A stretch of 64,000 nt of DNA from positions 16,036,802 to 16,100,801 of the forward strand of contig NC_045148.1 of the NCBI RefSeq assembly GCF_008831285.2, given 5' to 3'. The position numbers and the translations under genes were made by a program. Below, piece by piece: positions 11,371-22,531 of this stretch. This DNA comes from Nymphaea colorata (taxonomy: Eukaryota; Streptophyta; Magnoliopsida; Nymphaeales; Nymphaeaceae). The notes under the pieces are model-generated. The model was not told where the DNA came from. It did no database searches and worked only from the letters and a program-made list of their open reading frames with translations. Every line of letters starts with the position of its first letter. Position 1 is the stretch's first letter.

Positions 11371-13627
11371 ATGGCTGTAGAACAGCTACATATACTTGTA
11401 CTTGTAGCTTGTCTTCTGGCCCTGCATAGGTGCTATGCACATGTTACCCCACTACTAGCTATTACCAGCCCAAGCACCTCGAAAGGCTGTGGTGTAGACG
11501 GCACCAAATGCCAGTTCTCGAGCTGTGGTGCTGGCAAGAAGCTGGTTCAATGCTCATTTGGCTTTGCCGGAGGTGTCACCGGAGGTGCTGCTGGACCGAC
11601 CATTACAGTATCAGACCCTTCTGATGATCCAAAGAATCCTCGAGTGGGAACCCTTCGACATGCCGTGAACATTGCATCCAGCAACCAAAATGGAGGTTGG
11701 ATAATTTTTGACAAGGATATGGAAATTAGACTAAGTGATTACCTTCGAGTGGGCAATAACACCGCCATTGATGGCCGGGGAGTGAAGGTGAAGATCACTA
11801 ACTCCGCAATCCTGCTTAGCCGTGCTCATAATGTGATACTTGAGAACTTTGAAGTTTCTGAGGTGCCAAATTTTGATACCGTTCATATCTACTACGGATC
11901 TAGGCTCATCTGGGTGGATCATTTGTCTTCCTCGGATTCGAAGCTTGGATTGGTATCAGTCGTGAGCGGAGCCACGGACGTGACAATCTCTAATTGTCAT
12001 CTCACTAATCATGTTTATAACATGCTTTTAGGTGCTAATGACCGCGATGAAGTGGACAGGGGCATGAGGGTGACGGTCTACAGAAATTTCTTCGAGCAGT
12101 CGATGCAGAGAATGCCCCATTGCAGGCAAGCTTCTTTCCTTCTCTTTTCACATGATTACAGGGTGTTGCATCCCACTATATGATGGCTTATCATGTCCCC
12201 ATGGACGAAAGTTTCTTGGTTTATTTAGATGAAGGATATCCAAATAAAATCGTGATTGAAATTGACACTTAATTTATTGTCTTTCTTGACAGCGGCTAAC
12301 AGCGTCATCCGTTGCTATTTTTTCGTAAACTGATAGAAAGATTCAAACCAAAAGCTGAGAAATTGACAAAGAACTAGTTCAAAATAGAAAGCATTTTCAA
12401 TCAAGTAGGTCCCATTTTCCCCACAAGAATTCCATTGTTCATTACCGCAAAGAAAAAGAAGAAAAAAAAACGCTAGTAAAGAGTAAGGGGCGCCAATAAA
12501 CGTTTTAGAGAGACTGCTAATTGTGGCGCGGAGATAAACGCCGTCGAAGGTCATGATGCCGATAATTCGCTCCTGGGTTGTTTGAACAAAAGGTTAATAG
12601 ATATAAGGTTCTTAATGCGATAGGATTTAGGCGATCAAGTTACGCAAGGCATGAGAGAAACATGCTAGAGACGGGTTCCCCTGTTCTCGTCGAGTGCTTG
12701 GAGAGGAAAACTAGCTCTTCTTTGAAGTTTCCATTCTCAAGTTATCACCTGTTTGTATTTGCCCATGCAGTAATTTAGATTGCACACTTTGTATTGCTAG
12801 AATATTGGTGGTGATAACGTACTGCCGAAAATATATTGATCGATATTGGGAGACTAATTGCTAGGGTGAAATAGCCTAATTTCAACAACCCAAGTGCCTG
12901 CGAGGTTCGCCCATCATAGGACACATGACTCTGTTTCCCTAGAATTAACATATTCCATACTGATGTATCAACTCAAATAGCATTGTTCTTTTGGTAGGAC
13001 TGAAATCCTAATAATAATTTAAGAATTCATTATGCACAACTAGGAGAAAGACATAACAACAAGATTTACTGATGGCAAACCAATTGTGAGAGTTACCTTT
13101 ATCGGATCCAGTATCTTATCGAGACCTTGAGAAAATGACCGCATATTAATTAGCACTTAGTCCCTCAAATCAATATTCAACCACCTCGGTGAGAACTGCC
13201 AAATGGCAATCTGCCCATTTGATATGACATAGATCTTGACATATTTGCCTTGTTTGACAGATGGGGCTACTGCCACGTGGTGAACAACTACTACAGAGAC
13301 TGGACGTTTTACTGTATCGGCGGGAGAGTGTACGCGAAAATTTACTCGGAGGGGAACGTGTTTGATCCCGGATCGAAGCTAGAAGTGACGCCATGGTACA
13401 AGGAATTCCACGACGACATGACTCCGACGATCGAGAGCCATGGCGACCTGCTACTGAGGCGCACCACGTTCACGTGGTTCAAGCACCCTCCCATAAGCAA
13501 GCCCGGCTACGCCAAGCCGGAATACTACCCGCCGATCCACCCGACGGCGACTCTTCAGCTGCTGGTCGAACGCTGTGCCGGTGCACTTGCAGGGCACCAG
13601 GTTGTCGCGTGCATGAGATCCCTGTGA
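11371..13627 (+). CDS. Pectate lyase-like protein (two exons, GC-AG intron)
   Basis: Exons 11371-12125 and 13261-13627 join in frame to 373 residues. The chosen ATG gives a signal peptide (MAVEQLHILVLVACLLALHR...CYA, cleavage near residue 23); an in-frame ATG at 11257 would bury it. Family marks: VGTLRHAV near residue 92, IDGRG (133-137), WVDH (181-184), NMLLGA (217-222), RMPHCR (247-252, matching the catalytic RxPxxR), then GYCHVVNNYY and IGGRVYAKIYSEGN. Pectate lyases cleave de-esterified pectin in the cell wall by Ca2+-dependent beta-elimination. The segment that normally reads DGLID, with Ca2+-ligand acids, is LGLVS here (192-196), and the usual GDxI site reads NFDTVHI. Activity may therefore be reduced or altered. 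The C-terminus LLVERCAGALAG...CMRSL resembles the short-tailed pectate lyase branch. The exons join only with a GC donor. Confidence 0.88.
12126..13260 (+). other. Intron of the pectate lyase-like gene with GC-AG ends
   Basis: The donor is CAG|GCAAGC and the acceptor TTTGACAG|ATGGGG. Joining them rebuilds CRWGYCHVVNN, exactly as expected after RMP in pectate lyases. Reading on without splicing gives QASFLLFSHDYR and a stop. GC-AG introns are a known minor class whose donors match AG|GCAAG closely, as here. No nearby GT donor restores the frame and the conserved residues. The 1,135-base intron is AT-rich and contains no other gene. Confidence 0.85.
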
Positions 13628-13840
13628 AGTGCCCCTGCCTTTTTGTGGTTGCCATCGTGCCATCTACTCTTGTTTCTCTCATCTCCCTTAATTTCTCAAC
13701 TTTTCATTCGAAACTGTTGCGCCTTTTTGCTGCAACATGCAGAATCTTCACATGCGAGAGGGTTAAACTAAATGTAACGCTCTCATGAATAAACTGTTTT
13801 CTAATTGGTGTTCAAAGTTCTGCACTCATCTGCTGCCTTC

Positions 13841-13864
13841 TTATATATATATATATATATATAT
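13841..13864. repeat. (TA)n microsatellite
   Basis: Uninterrupted TA dinucleotides about 215 bases after the stop of the pectate lyase-like gene, in or just beyond its 3' UTR. Confidence 0.9.
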
Positions 13865-16800
13865 AATATACGCTGCTACTGCGGCGTCTGGTCTGCGAAT
13901 GTACTAAAGTACAGTGGAAGTGGCTACGCCTATTCACACGCCGGCGTAGCAGAAGGATGTCCGCACCTGCGTGTTTGCATTCACTTGGCAGTATACAAAT
14001 CAGGGTTACAGGAGACGATTCATTCAAACGTCGTCTCTCTGAAACGGGCAGAACTTCTTTTATGAATTCGTTCCTAGCTAACAACCGCAGGTAGTAATAA
14101 GTTCGGAAAGGCAAATGGTAATAATATTTTCCTACGCTGTGCCCGTCCCTTCACTAGCGAGGGCCTTCTTCGTGGGGCTAATGACGGCTTTAGCAACAGA
14201 TCAATGAAATTAATGCCGCATTTGATCAAATGCATGTTTATTCGTTTTTTTTTCTTGCCGTTAATGGTTTATTAATCCGTTCTAGAGTAAAAATAATGTC
14301 GGTTCCTTTGAAAAGGCGTTAGTGTTTCATGAATTTGTTTTAGATATAACCTGCAGTTTTGCATCCAAAACTTAATCTTCCATCCGAACTCACTCCAAAA
14401 TAGGACAACGAATTGAAGTCCATGATATATATATATAAATGTCAGATCTCAAGACACTTGGACGACTAGGATTTACCATTCAGAAAACCACCTCTGAGTC
14501 CGAACCATCTAGCTAAATCCCTATCAAAAAGTTATACGAACGGGAAACGATGATTGACCATAAGTTGTCATTTGTCCGACGCCCCAACGGGAAGATGAAT
14601 AGGCTTCAGCTCAATAGGCTTAATTAAGTGCTTACACATATTGACGTCCTCATTTATCGTAAGAAAAGAATTCCAAAGAAGCTTTGCATTATTTTCTTCA
14701 AATATATAACATGACTGAGGTTTGTGCCGCCTGTATAATTTCGCAAAAGTTAGGCAGGTTTTAGCAATTATGCCAAAAGTTAATGCCTCCACTTTGTGAA
14801 AATAAAGTAAATTTAAAAAAGAAAAGAAAATTGCAGTGGTTCACGTACACAATATTCCAAGGCGATTTTTTTGGTAGTTCACACATATGCGTGTCTTTTG
14901 GCTCTTAGCTCAAATAATGCACGCTAAAATATTTCTGCATTATTTGAAGTATATTTGGCGAATCACTGATTAGGCCAAAGAGGATAATACAAGCTCCAGA
15001 GTTTTTCTAATACTGATAGCATGTGCTGACTCTTTGACGGTTTCTGATTCTCCTTTTCACCAGATCTTCTGCAGCAACTCGGTTCGTGGTTTAAGCGACA
15101 AGTAAATCGAGGAGGAAACTCAGCTACCAACTTCTTAATTGACGCCGACCATGCTAACATTGAGGATATCAAACAAAAGCAAGCGTCCAATTGGTATAAA
15201 ATTTTAAGTCGAGGTTTGAATTTGTTGCTGGACTTTTTAGTGTTGAAAATCATGCAGCTCTTTTTCTTTCCGTCACTTTTTCTTTCTGTCTTGGTCGTGG
15301 GCTTATTCACCCCGAGTTTCGATGGCCGTGATTATGACAAAGAAAAAGAAGACACGGACACACGCAAAAGCCAAAGTGAACTCAATAAAACTTTTCAACT
15401 GACTTTTGGATCTCCCAATTAATTTGAATATGGGGAAGACAAAACCCGCTTTTCCCGATCGCCTTTTTCAAGTGCCCGGAAGTCTGAACTCGAAATTTTC
15501 AGGCTTATTTTACTGTCCTGCAAGTTGATTCTCACGGAATACTTGATCTTGTTATTTTATAGGCTTCCATGAAATTGCTCCTCCTCTTGCACAAACCGGC
15601 AACGGGATTCTTTCTCGCATTGCGTCCACATGGGAATGGCTTTCATATTGCATCGTCCCAGCTCTTCATAGGCCCATATTGTACATGAACTTGCATAAAC
15701 GTATAGCAGACTCTGTCATTTCTCAGCTCATGTAATTGCCTTCTGGGTGTCTAAGATTTACGCTTGTCGAAAAATACAGATATTCGTTGAGATGGACTGG
15801 AGAAGTGTTTGGATACAAGGGAGATACGAAAGGGCTGGATTTAATTGGAACAAGTTGGATTTCATATGCCACAGTTAGGTCCTTCAGTAGTATGTTAGGT
15901 GAGAAAATTGCTGCACAGTAAGATGGCGTCGGTTGCCTACTAGTTGAAGGTGAACTTGGGTTGCAAGGTGTTAGGTGGGAGAGAGGAGGACGAAGCTTAG
16001 TAAGGTCTGTGCTGTAAGCCGTCGGTGTCACACCCACCAAAGACAACGTCCGTAATCCTCCATTAATTCAGTCGTGACCTTTTGTCCCTCTAATAATGAA
16101 GAATCCGTATGCTTGGATGCGAAGGACGAGTATTGAAAAGATTATATTAACCAAGGCAAAACCTGGTAACACACACACACAGACACATTCTCTCTCAGTC
16201 TACATAACTTGGCATATGTTTAAGGTCCGCAGCAATCAATAATTTTAAAAGAGTTTTAGATTTCCATTAAGTTACCCTAAAATTGCGAGAAGGTAAGCAC
16301 TTCGAAATCCTTGTCCATAAGGCTTAATCTCTAATACATTACAAGTTTCGTAATGGCCTATAAGAACATATTGACCTTAAGATATGCCTTAGTGTAATAA
16401 ATCGGAAAATAACATATCTTCTTTCTTAGATCCAGTGTGTAACCCGGTTAAACAAGGAAGCAAAGTAATTGCGATCGCTGGGAGGTAATTATGTCTTCCT
16501 CTGTCACCTCCTTTCTCTTTAAAGGGGTTGAGAGAAAGAGAGAGGCTGCCTGTCGATTCCCTTCGACCGCAACTGGGAAAAAGGCGTGCATTGTCATTTC
16601 CGATGTCCTTTTTTATCACCTTCCTCTTGTCGCTCATGGCTCATGGCTTTTGGGTACGTCACAATATATATATATATATATATATACAACCTTCATGGTT
16701 CATGCAAGATGTGGAATAAATAAGATAAACTGAGTACGGGAGCGGCGAGGGAGGGGGCAGGGCCTGGATATTAGCACCCGCATCCCTGGGCAATTCTGGG

Positions 16801-17010
16801 AACGTGAAGACCAGGTCGAAGCTCCTCCGTAAATGCAATGCCACCGACTTTTGTCTGACTCTCCTTCTCTGCTACCCAAGGTATCAGTGATCCTCGAGGA
16901 AAAGGGAGGAATTGTGGCGTAGCTCGGACCAGTTTTTGATAGAGAGGGAGGAGAGGGTTGGGCATCAGGTGGGTTCGCATGCTGATCGTTTTCCGGCGAG
17001 TTGTAGGCCA
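13865..17010. other. Intergenic spacer, no gene recognised
   Basis: No frame here has a recognisable domain. Short minus-strand frames at 14568-14792 and 15723-16046 look random. A (TA)n tract sits at 16664-16686. The last few hundred bases would hold the promoter and 5' UTR of the CLE gene. Confidence 0.5.
16664..16686. repeat. (AT)n microsatellite
   Basis: Uninterrupted AT dinucleotides about 325 bases upstream of the CLE start codon, so in its likely promoter or leader. Confidence 0.9.
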
Positions 17011-17271
17011 ATGTCCGGTGGGTCACTGTGGCGAGGTTTGGTGGTGGCCATCCTGAGTCTTGCTCTGGTTGAGTTCTGCGCCTATGTGCCCCAAGGAGCG
17101 GTGGTCGGAGCGCGAGCAATTCGGGTTCTGGAGGTCCGGCATGACTCCGAGACGATCGGCGTGAGAGTTTGGAAGGGCGTGGGCGTGAATTCGTTGAATC
17201 TCACCGCCGGAGGCTTTAGTGGCAGCAAACGGAAGGTACCCACCTGCCCTGACCCGCTGCATAATCGGTGA
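17011..17271 (+). CDS. CLE family signalling peptide precursor (CLE25/26-like) with Gly-6 to Cys
   Basis: The 86-residue frame has an N-terminal hydrophobic signal segment (LVVAILSLALVEF, about residues 9-21), a variable middle, and at the C-terminus KRKVPTCPDPLHNR. CLE precursors are secreted and cut to a 12-13 residue peptide that binds leucine-rich repeat receptor kinases to control meristem, vascular or root development. The CLE box is RKVPTCPDPLHN (17230-17265). It matches the consensus at Arg-1, Val-3, Pro-4, Pro-7, Pro-9, Leu-10, His-11 and Asn-12. Position 6, nearly always Gly, is Cys (TGC at 17245-17247, one base from GGC). SKRKVP...DPLHNR is closest in memory to CLE25. I chose the ATG at 17011 because it directly precedes the signal peptide; an upstream in-frame ATG at 16912 would add a hydrophilic leader. 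The stop overlaps a donor-like CG|GTGAGC, so a spliced form with a longer tail is possible. Confidence 0.85.
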   Translation: MSGGSLWRGLVVAILSLALVEFCAYVPQGAVVGARAIRVLEVRHDSETIGVRVWKGVGVNSLNLTAGGFSGSKRKVPTCPDPLHNR

Positions 17272-20200
17272 GCATCGTCCGCAGCTACTAAAAACTCGTT
17301 CCTCCCCCAATCATCCCGTCCATTTTTGCATATTTTTCCTCCCCCAGTTCTCTTTGTTTGGGGAACGGTGACCCTCGCTGTCTCGTTGAATTATCAAGAT
17401 ACGTTCTGCCGAGTCTCTGGGGCGAGTTCGATGGAGCTCAGCGTCCGTTCGGTGTTGTCCCTTGGAATTCGTCTTCGTATACTTTCTTCTTGTTCTTTTT
17501 CTTTTTGCTATTCTCGTGATTTTTTTGGGGGGTAACCCGCGGTTGTGAGAAGCTCTCTTTTACCATAGAAATAGTGTGTGCATAAGTAGATCTCTAAACT
17601 TGTGTTTTCAAAACTTTGTATTGCTAGAATCTCTGTGTGAGCTGATGAAGCAGAGATTCTAGGTCACGAGCGGATACAAAGTCTTGTAATAATATTTGAC
17701 GATTTATTGCTTCCAGCTTGTCAATGCGCTGTTCATTGCCTTTCCCTCTCTCAGAGAGCAGAAAGTTTAATCCTTTTCTTACTTAAATTAGTAGACAATT
17801 ACTTGGTTGCCCTTCTTCCTGTTTTATGATATCTTTTTAAAAAGATGGATTTCTGCCTGCCTTTACCATGTGGTGATTCTCCCCGCACTGCTTCGCAAGA
17901 ATGCCTAACGTGCAAACGGCTTTTACTTTGTAACTTCTTTACTGTATTTGCATTCCCCTTCCAGATCGTTTAAAGTAGCAACTTTGTTGCCGAGATATAT
18001 CTCATCTGAATCTTCTTCAGCGTTATTCATCATGAGACATATCGTCGTCCATGTAAAGCAGCATTTCTTATTTCTCGCTAAGCATGAGGTTCTCCAAAGT
18101 TGGTGAAACAGAAATCTTTTGGTGGCAACTGTTTGGTGGTGGTAGTGATACTGGTAGGGGAAGGAGATTGCCTGAGAGGGAGGGTATGTCAGGGGCTATC
18201 AAAATCACTGCTTTAACTAGCGTTGCAGTGAAGGAGGGTAATGTTTGCTAGGGACACCAGCGGCAGATGCTGCTCCAAGTGGCCCATGTGGTTGGTTTTC
18301 TCGGGCGTATTAAATGGGCGTAGGACTCTGTCCGTTTCTTCGGTCACCTCCTGTCGGGTTGACCCGTCTGCTATTTATGTATGCAAGATTATGGTGTGAA
18401 GTTGGTTTTTGGGCTTGAAATTTTCCAAAATGGCTTGTATGTGAGAAAGCAAAAACCTTTTCTATGTCAAAAAAGAAAAATGAATATAAGAAACAGGATA
18501 TTTCTTTTCATGAGCTGTACGTTGGAGTAGGTGCTCATGCTCGATCATCCCACCCTCATCGTGATAAGAGGTGCTGCAAGCCTCACTTTTTGGGGCACTA
18601 AGACACTGTCAACTGGAGTGTTGTGTAGTCGGTAAAGTGAGAGACCCTTCTTCTCAATCATGCATGATCGACCATCTTGCATGATAGACGTAGTTTAAGC
18701 ATAATTAAACTAAACTATGTAGTTTTAGAGTAACAAATCAAAGAGGCAATCGAAAAGAAAACATGGATGGGTGAGTGGAAATTAATCAGAAGAATCTGCC
18801 CTGTAGCCCCGTTAAATCTGATCCCTTTTCACTGAAACCAGAAAAAGGTCCGATTCAATTCGAATCGCACAACTCAGGCGAATGTTGACAACACGGATCC
18901 GACGCAGTTGCGGTTGCTGATGTTGTCCCGGTTTATGAAACCTTGACTACTGTTTGGCTCATGAAGGCGGGAGTTGAGCTATTTTTCACTGGATCTCACT
19001 TTACTTAGAACCGGGGTGTACAAAGCCTGCAACGGATTCGTAAGAGTATTTAAGGCGTTGCACAAATCGAGGGTTGCGAAAGCGGGATGAGTACTCTCCC
19101 TGCCCAAAACTAAAAGTTTGATCAAGATTTCCTTCTAGGTATATCGCGTGTATGTCCATAATTTTCAAAATAGATTACATTTTGCATCGTTTGTCCTGTG
19201 AAGAACAAGAGCCAATCTTTCCCCGGTTCTCCTTGCTCCAGGGCTGCACCGGAGAGTGAGACTATCTGTGTCAAAGTGACGGAGGGAAGAGAAAACATGG
19301 GGAGCTGGCTGTGGAAGAGAAGGAGCCGTCCTCCGAAGAACACAAAAACAATTATTTTTGCAGGATTTTTCATTTAGAATATCCAAGCTTGTGAATCATA
19401 ATCGCAAAAGCAAAGCTCAGTTTTGACAATTTCTTTATGCAGTTAAATCTGCAGCCCGATTCACTCAAACGCTAGGAAGATATTGTCTTTTCTAAGAGAG
19501 TGAACATTATTCACTTCTACACTTGACGCAAGATCAGAAGTAAAAAAACGTGAGAACATTGCCAAAGTGCGAATTAACCTGTCTGAAACTTTTCTGAACA
19601 TAAATTCATCATTGTCCTTTAATCTGACAGACACTTTATCTTGCGTTATAGTTTATTAATGAAAAAGGTAGGTCTCTGCTTGACGATCGCCGACTAACAC
19701 GAGGTTGGTACTGGGAAAGTCGCGCAAAATCTTCCTTGTTTGGGATTTTGGCCCTCTTAGATCTTAAAAGCTAAGCCCACTTCTTGTTTTCCTTCTTTTT
19801 TTCTGGAGGCGGGATAGTAAACACCCAGTTACCACCCACTTAAACCCCTGTTGATGCCGAAATGCCAAAAGCAAGAAACAGGAACTTTCTCTCATAAAAT
19901 CCTCGAAGCCGGTAGTTTTTCCCCGTTTAAAACTATGCATGTAACCAGATCTTCCTGAAATTTTCTCCTGTAGAAAAACGGGATAAGCTGGGATACGAAA
20001 GCACGGAGCCGCATTTCTGCAGTAGCAGCAGTATGCGCAAAACATGTGATCCGGAAAGAGAGGAGGTGCAGGTGGCGTGGAGGTTGAGACCAGACAAATT
20101 ATTGCCTCCAATTAAATTTCACGCAGCAGCCAGTCAGATAGCTTTTCTCTCCCGCTCTTCTTTTGTTGAGCTCTTTCTCCTTCGCAGATTTGCAGTGTTA

Positions 20201-22008
20201 CTGTCATAATTTCGTTTTGTTTTATGCGCAGGAAGGAAGGAGCATGTCCGCAGGGGTTACCATCCTAACCTCCGATCATTGCATGTGACGTAGTCTATAT
20301 ATCTCTTGATCTCTCTCTCTTTTATAGATATGTATGAGCTAGAGAGAGAGGGACAGAGTCAGAGTTTTTGGCTGGTAGCTATTTGGAAGAGGAATCAATT
20401 TGACCTTCTGAACTCACGCTGCTCGAAACAGAAACTCAGCTTTCCCTCTTTCTTTCTCAACTTCCATGCGGAGGAGGAGCTTTTGATTAATGAAGTAGGG
20501 AAGGCGTGGGCAATGTCAAACCCTAGTTCTGTTCAAGAAGAGCCTCGTTCTAGGAATGTCGACGTAGATGGGACCTTGTCAGACTTAATTTCTGCACAAA
20601 ATCATCTTGATCGAGCCGGATGAGTTTAAAAAATTTACAAGAAAGAAGAAAGTAAGCTTGGAAGTTGGCGTAGACTTGAGTTTACGTAGATTTGAAATGG
20701 CACTTCCTGTTCAAACCCTAACCGGATTTTTAATTAAAATCCGGCTATGATATGATAATACTCAACTTAGTGCATGTGGTGCTACCCACATTGCGTTAAA
20801 GTTGGAATTTGCTGAATCTCCAGCTCGGTTCATTACTCATGAACAGGACCAAGCAGCTCGTGGCTCACACCTGTTCTGCTTTGCCATGAACCTGTTTGTG
20901 TTTGTTCACCGTAGCTGGTACTAGAATTTAAACTCCATCTATCGAATTTAGTGTTCGCTAGAACAAGTTTTTTAAAAAAATCCGGCGAGTCTGACCTGAT
21001 GTCAGGCAAGGCCCGGCTTGAAACAAGCGACGAGGCGATGGCTGGTGGCCTGAACGAGTGAACCCCGAACAGGGTGCGTACCCTTTGGTTTGTAGGTCAC
21101 GTTACCGTTGCTTAGCCCAATATTAGACGCATTTTTTTGTTTCGGGGAAAGTTAAAATACGGGAATTATTATTAGGGTGGAGCCAAATTGTACGGTCTGC
21201 TTCTGCCAAGAAATTTAAACCCCTTTTTTTCGAATTTTTTATTGTTTAAATCGGAGAGACGACGGAGAAAATGGTGGTTGCTTATCTTATCGATGGACGC
21301 TTTGCATATGGATACAAAGCAAAACGGGTACGAATGGTCGGTGACCCAAAACCATGCGGAATCCTATTTTATCAGCAAACATTGACCTTTGGTGACGCAT
21401 TTTCCAAAAACGCAGCTACAATATTGGTAGTAGCAAAACAAACGCCCCTGTTTTCACTACCATCAAAGACGCACCTGTGTTTTTGAGCCGTTCATAAAAA
21501 TTCGTTTTGGCTACTTTTTACCCTAATTAGTTGTTTGAATTAAACATTAGATCAACAAACTCGAACAACTAAAATATCTTCCTTTTATGCTTCGCAGCAA
21601 CCCAATAATTCAACAATTGTAGCCAAATAATCTCCTTGTTCTCGCTCAAAGTAACAAATAAAAAACAAAAAACTGATTTTCTCTCAATATGATGAAGATT
21701 TTGTGTGTGTGTGTATGTGTGTATGATAAGAAAAAGGTGTTCTAGTTACCACTCGCTTTAAAGCAAAGTTGATAGAAAGAACAACTTTCGAACCCTTTCC
21801 ATGAATTGCGAAAAGTGCACATTTAGTATTATTATCGACAGAAGCCTATATATATACATGTGTGTGTGTTTGTCACAATTTGCCCCGCCCTCGACATGAT
21901 AACTGAAAGAATTGAGGACGGCATTAGGGGTAGGGGTTCACATGTATCAGGTGGACTTGGATCTGAACCCACACTGAATTCGACATTGCCGTGTTCCTTA
22001 ATGAGCAA

Positions 22009-22045
<37 letters not shown>

Positions 22046-22267
22046 GGAATCATCCAGTCAATGAACGAGTTTGTGTTATGTCGATCGACGAAATTAATCT
22101 GATACTACAGCCAGGGACCAACCCAAGACTGCTGTACCGGACAAGGCCTGAGGATTGATTTGGTTCGTGTATTAATCCTGTGGAGGACAAAGCCTACTTT
22201 TATCTTGTGTTTGAACCCCCAAATCCTGGACCTAATCCGAAAATCCTTCTGCTCACATATAGGATCA
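17272..22267. other. Intergenic spacer, no gene recognised
   Basis: No convincing gene. A plus-strand frame ending at 20623 (MSNPSSVQEEPRSRNVDVDG onwards from 20512) has coding-like composition and an upstream CT/GA-rich leader-like stretch, but I cannot assign it and it stops after 36 residues. A minus-strand frame at 19764-20111 is unassigned and looks random. A (GT)n tract lies near 21700-21722 and an (AT)n tract at 22012-22042. Confidence 0.45.
22012..22042. repeat. (AT)n microsatellite
   Basis: Uninterrupted AT dinucleotides in spacer DNA. Confidence 0.9.
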
Positions 22268-22531
22268 TGTTGAAGAATCAAGTTTCCTTTCTCGTTCCCA
22301 CCCATTGGGTATATAACAGTTCTCTTCTTGCGCATGTTTTAGAAACTATCATAATTTCTTTTGTTGTATTGCCTTGTGAGAGAGCCTTCCACATTCTTTA
22401 GGCATTCTAGTGGAAGCCCTCATATAAAACGTGTGTTGCTTTTGGCCCAAAACAATGAAAAATGCAGAGCGCCTTTGTGGGTCTGAGCAGACCGAAATCT
22501 TGCTTGCTTCTTGCTCCTCTTTCTTTCTACA
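22268..22531 (+). mobile_element. Ty1/copia 5' LTR remnant with adjacent primer-binding site
   Basis: The block starts TGTTGAAGAATC and ends TTTCTTTCTACA, the TG...CA ends expected of an LTR of about 264 bases. A TATA-type box (CATATAAAAC) lies near 22421-22430. Immediately after the final CA comes TGGTATCAAAAAGG (from 22532), which keeps the TGGTATCA core of the plant copia methionine-tRNA primer site. No gag or pol frame follows and no second LTR was found, so this is a truncated relic. The left end is less certain than the right. Confidence 0.5.

Noticed and set aside
13393-13788. 131-residue frame on the plus strand in another frame of pectate lyase exon 2
   Set aside because: Out-of-frame shadow. 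The true frame carries the conserved GYCHVVNN...IGGRVYAKIYSEGN sequence.
16912-17010. Upstream in-frame ATG for the CLE precursor
   Set aside because: It would place 33 charged residues before the signal peptide, which must be N-terminal for secretion.
20714-20724. AAACCCTAA, one telomere-type unit
   Set aside because: A single unit is expected by chance and occurs as a common plant promoter element; there is no array.
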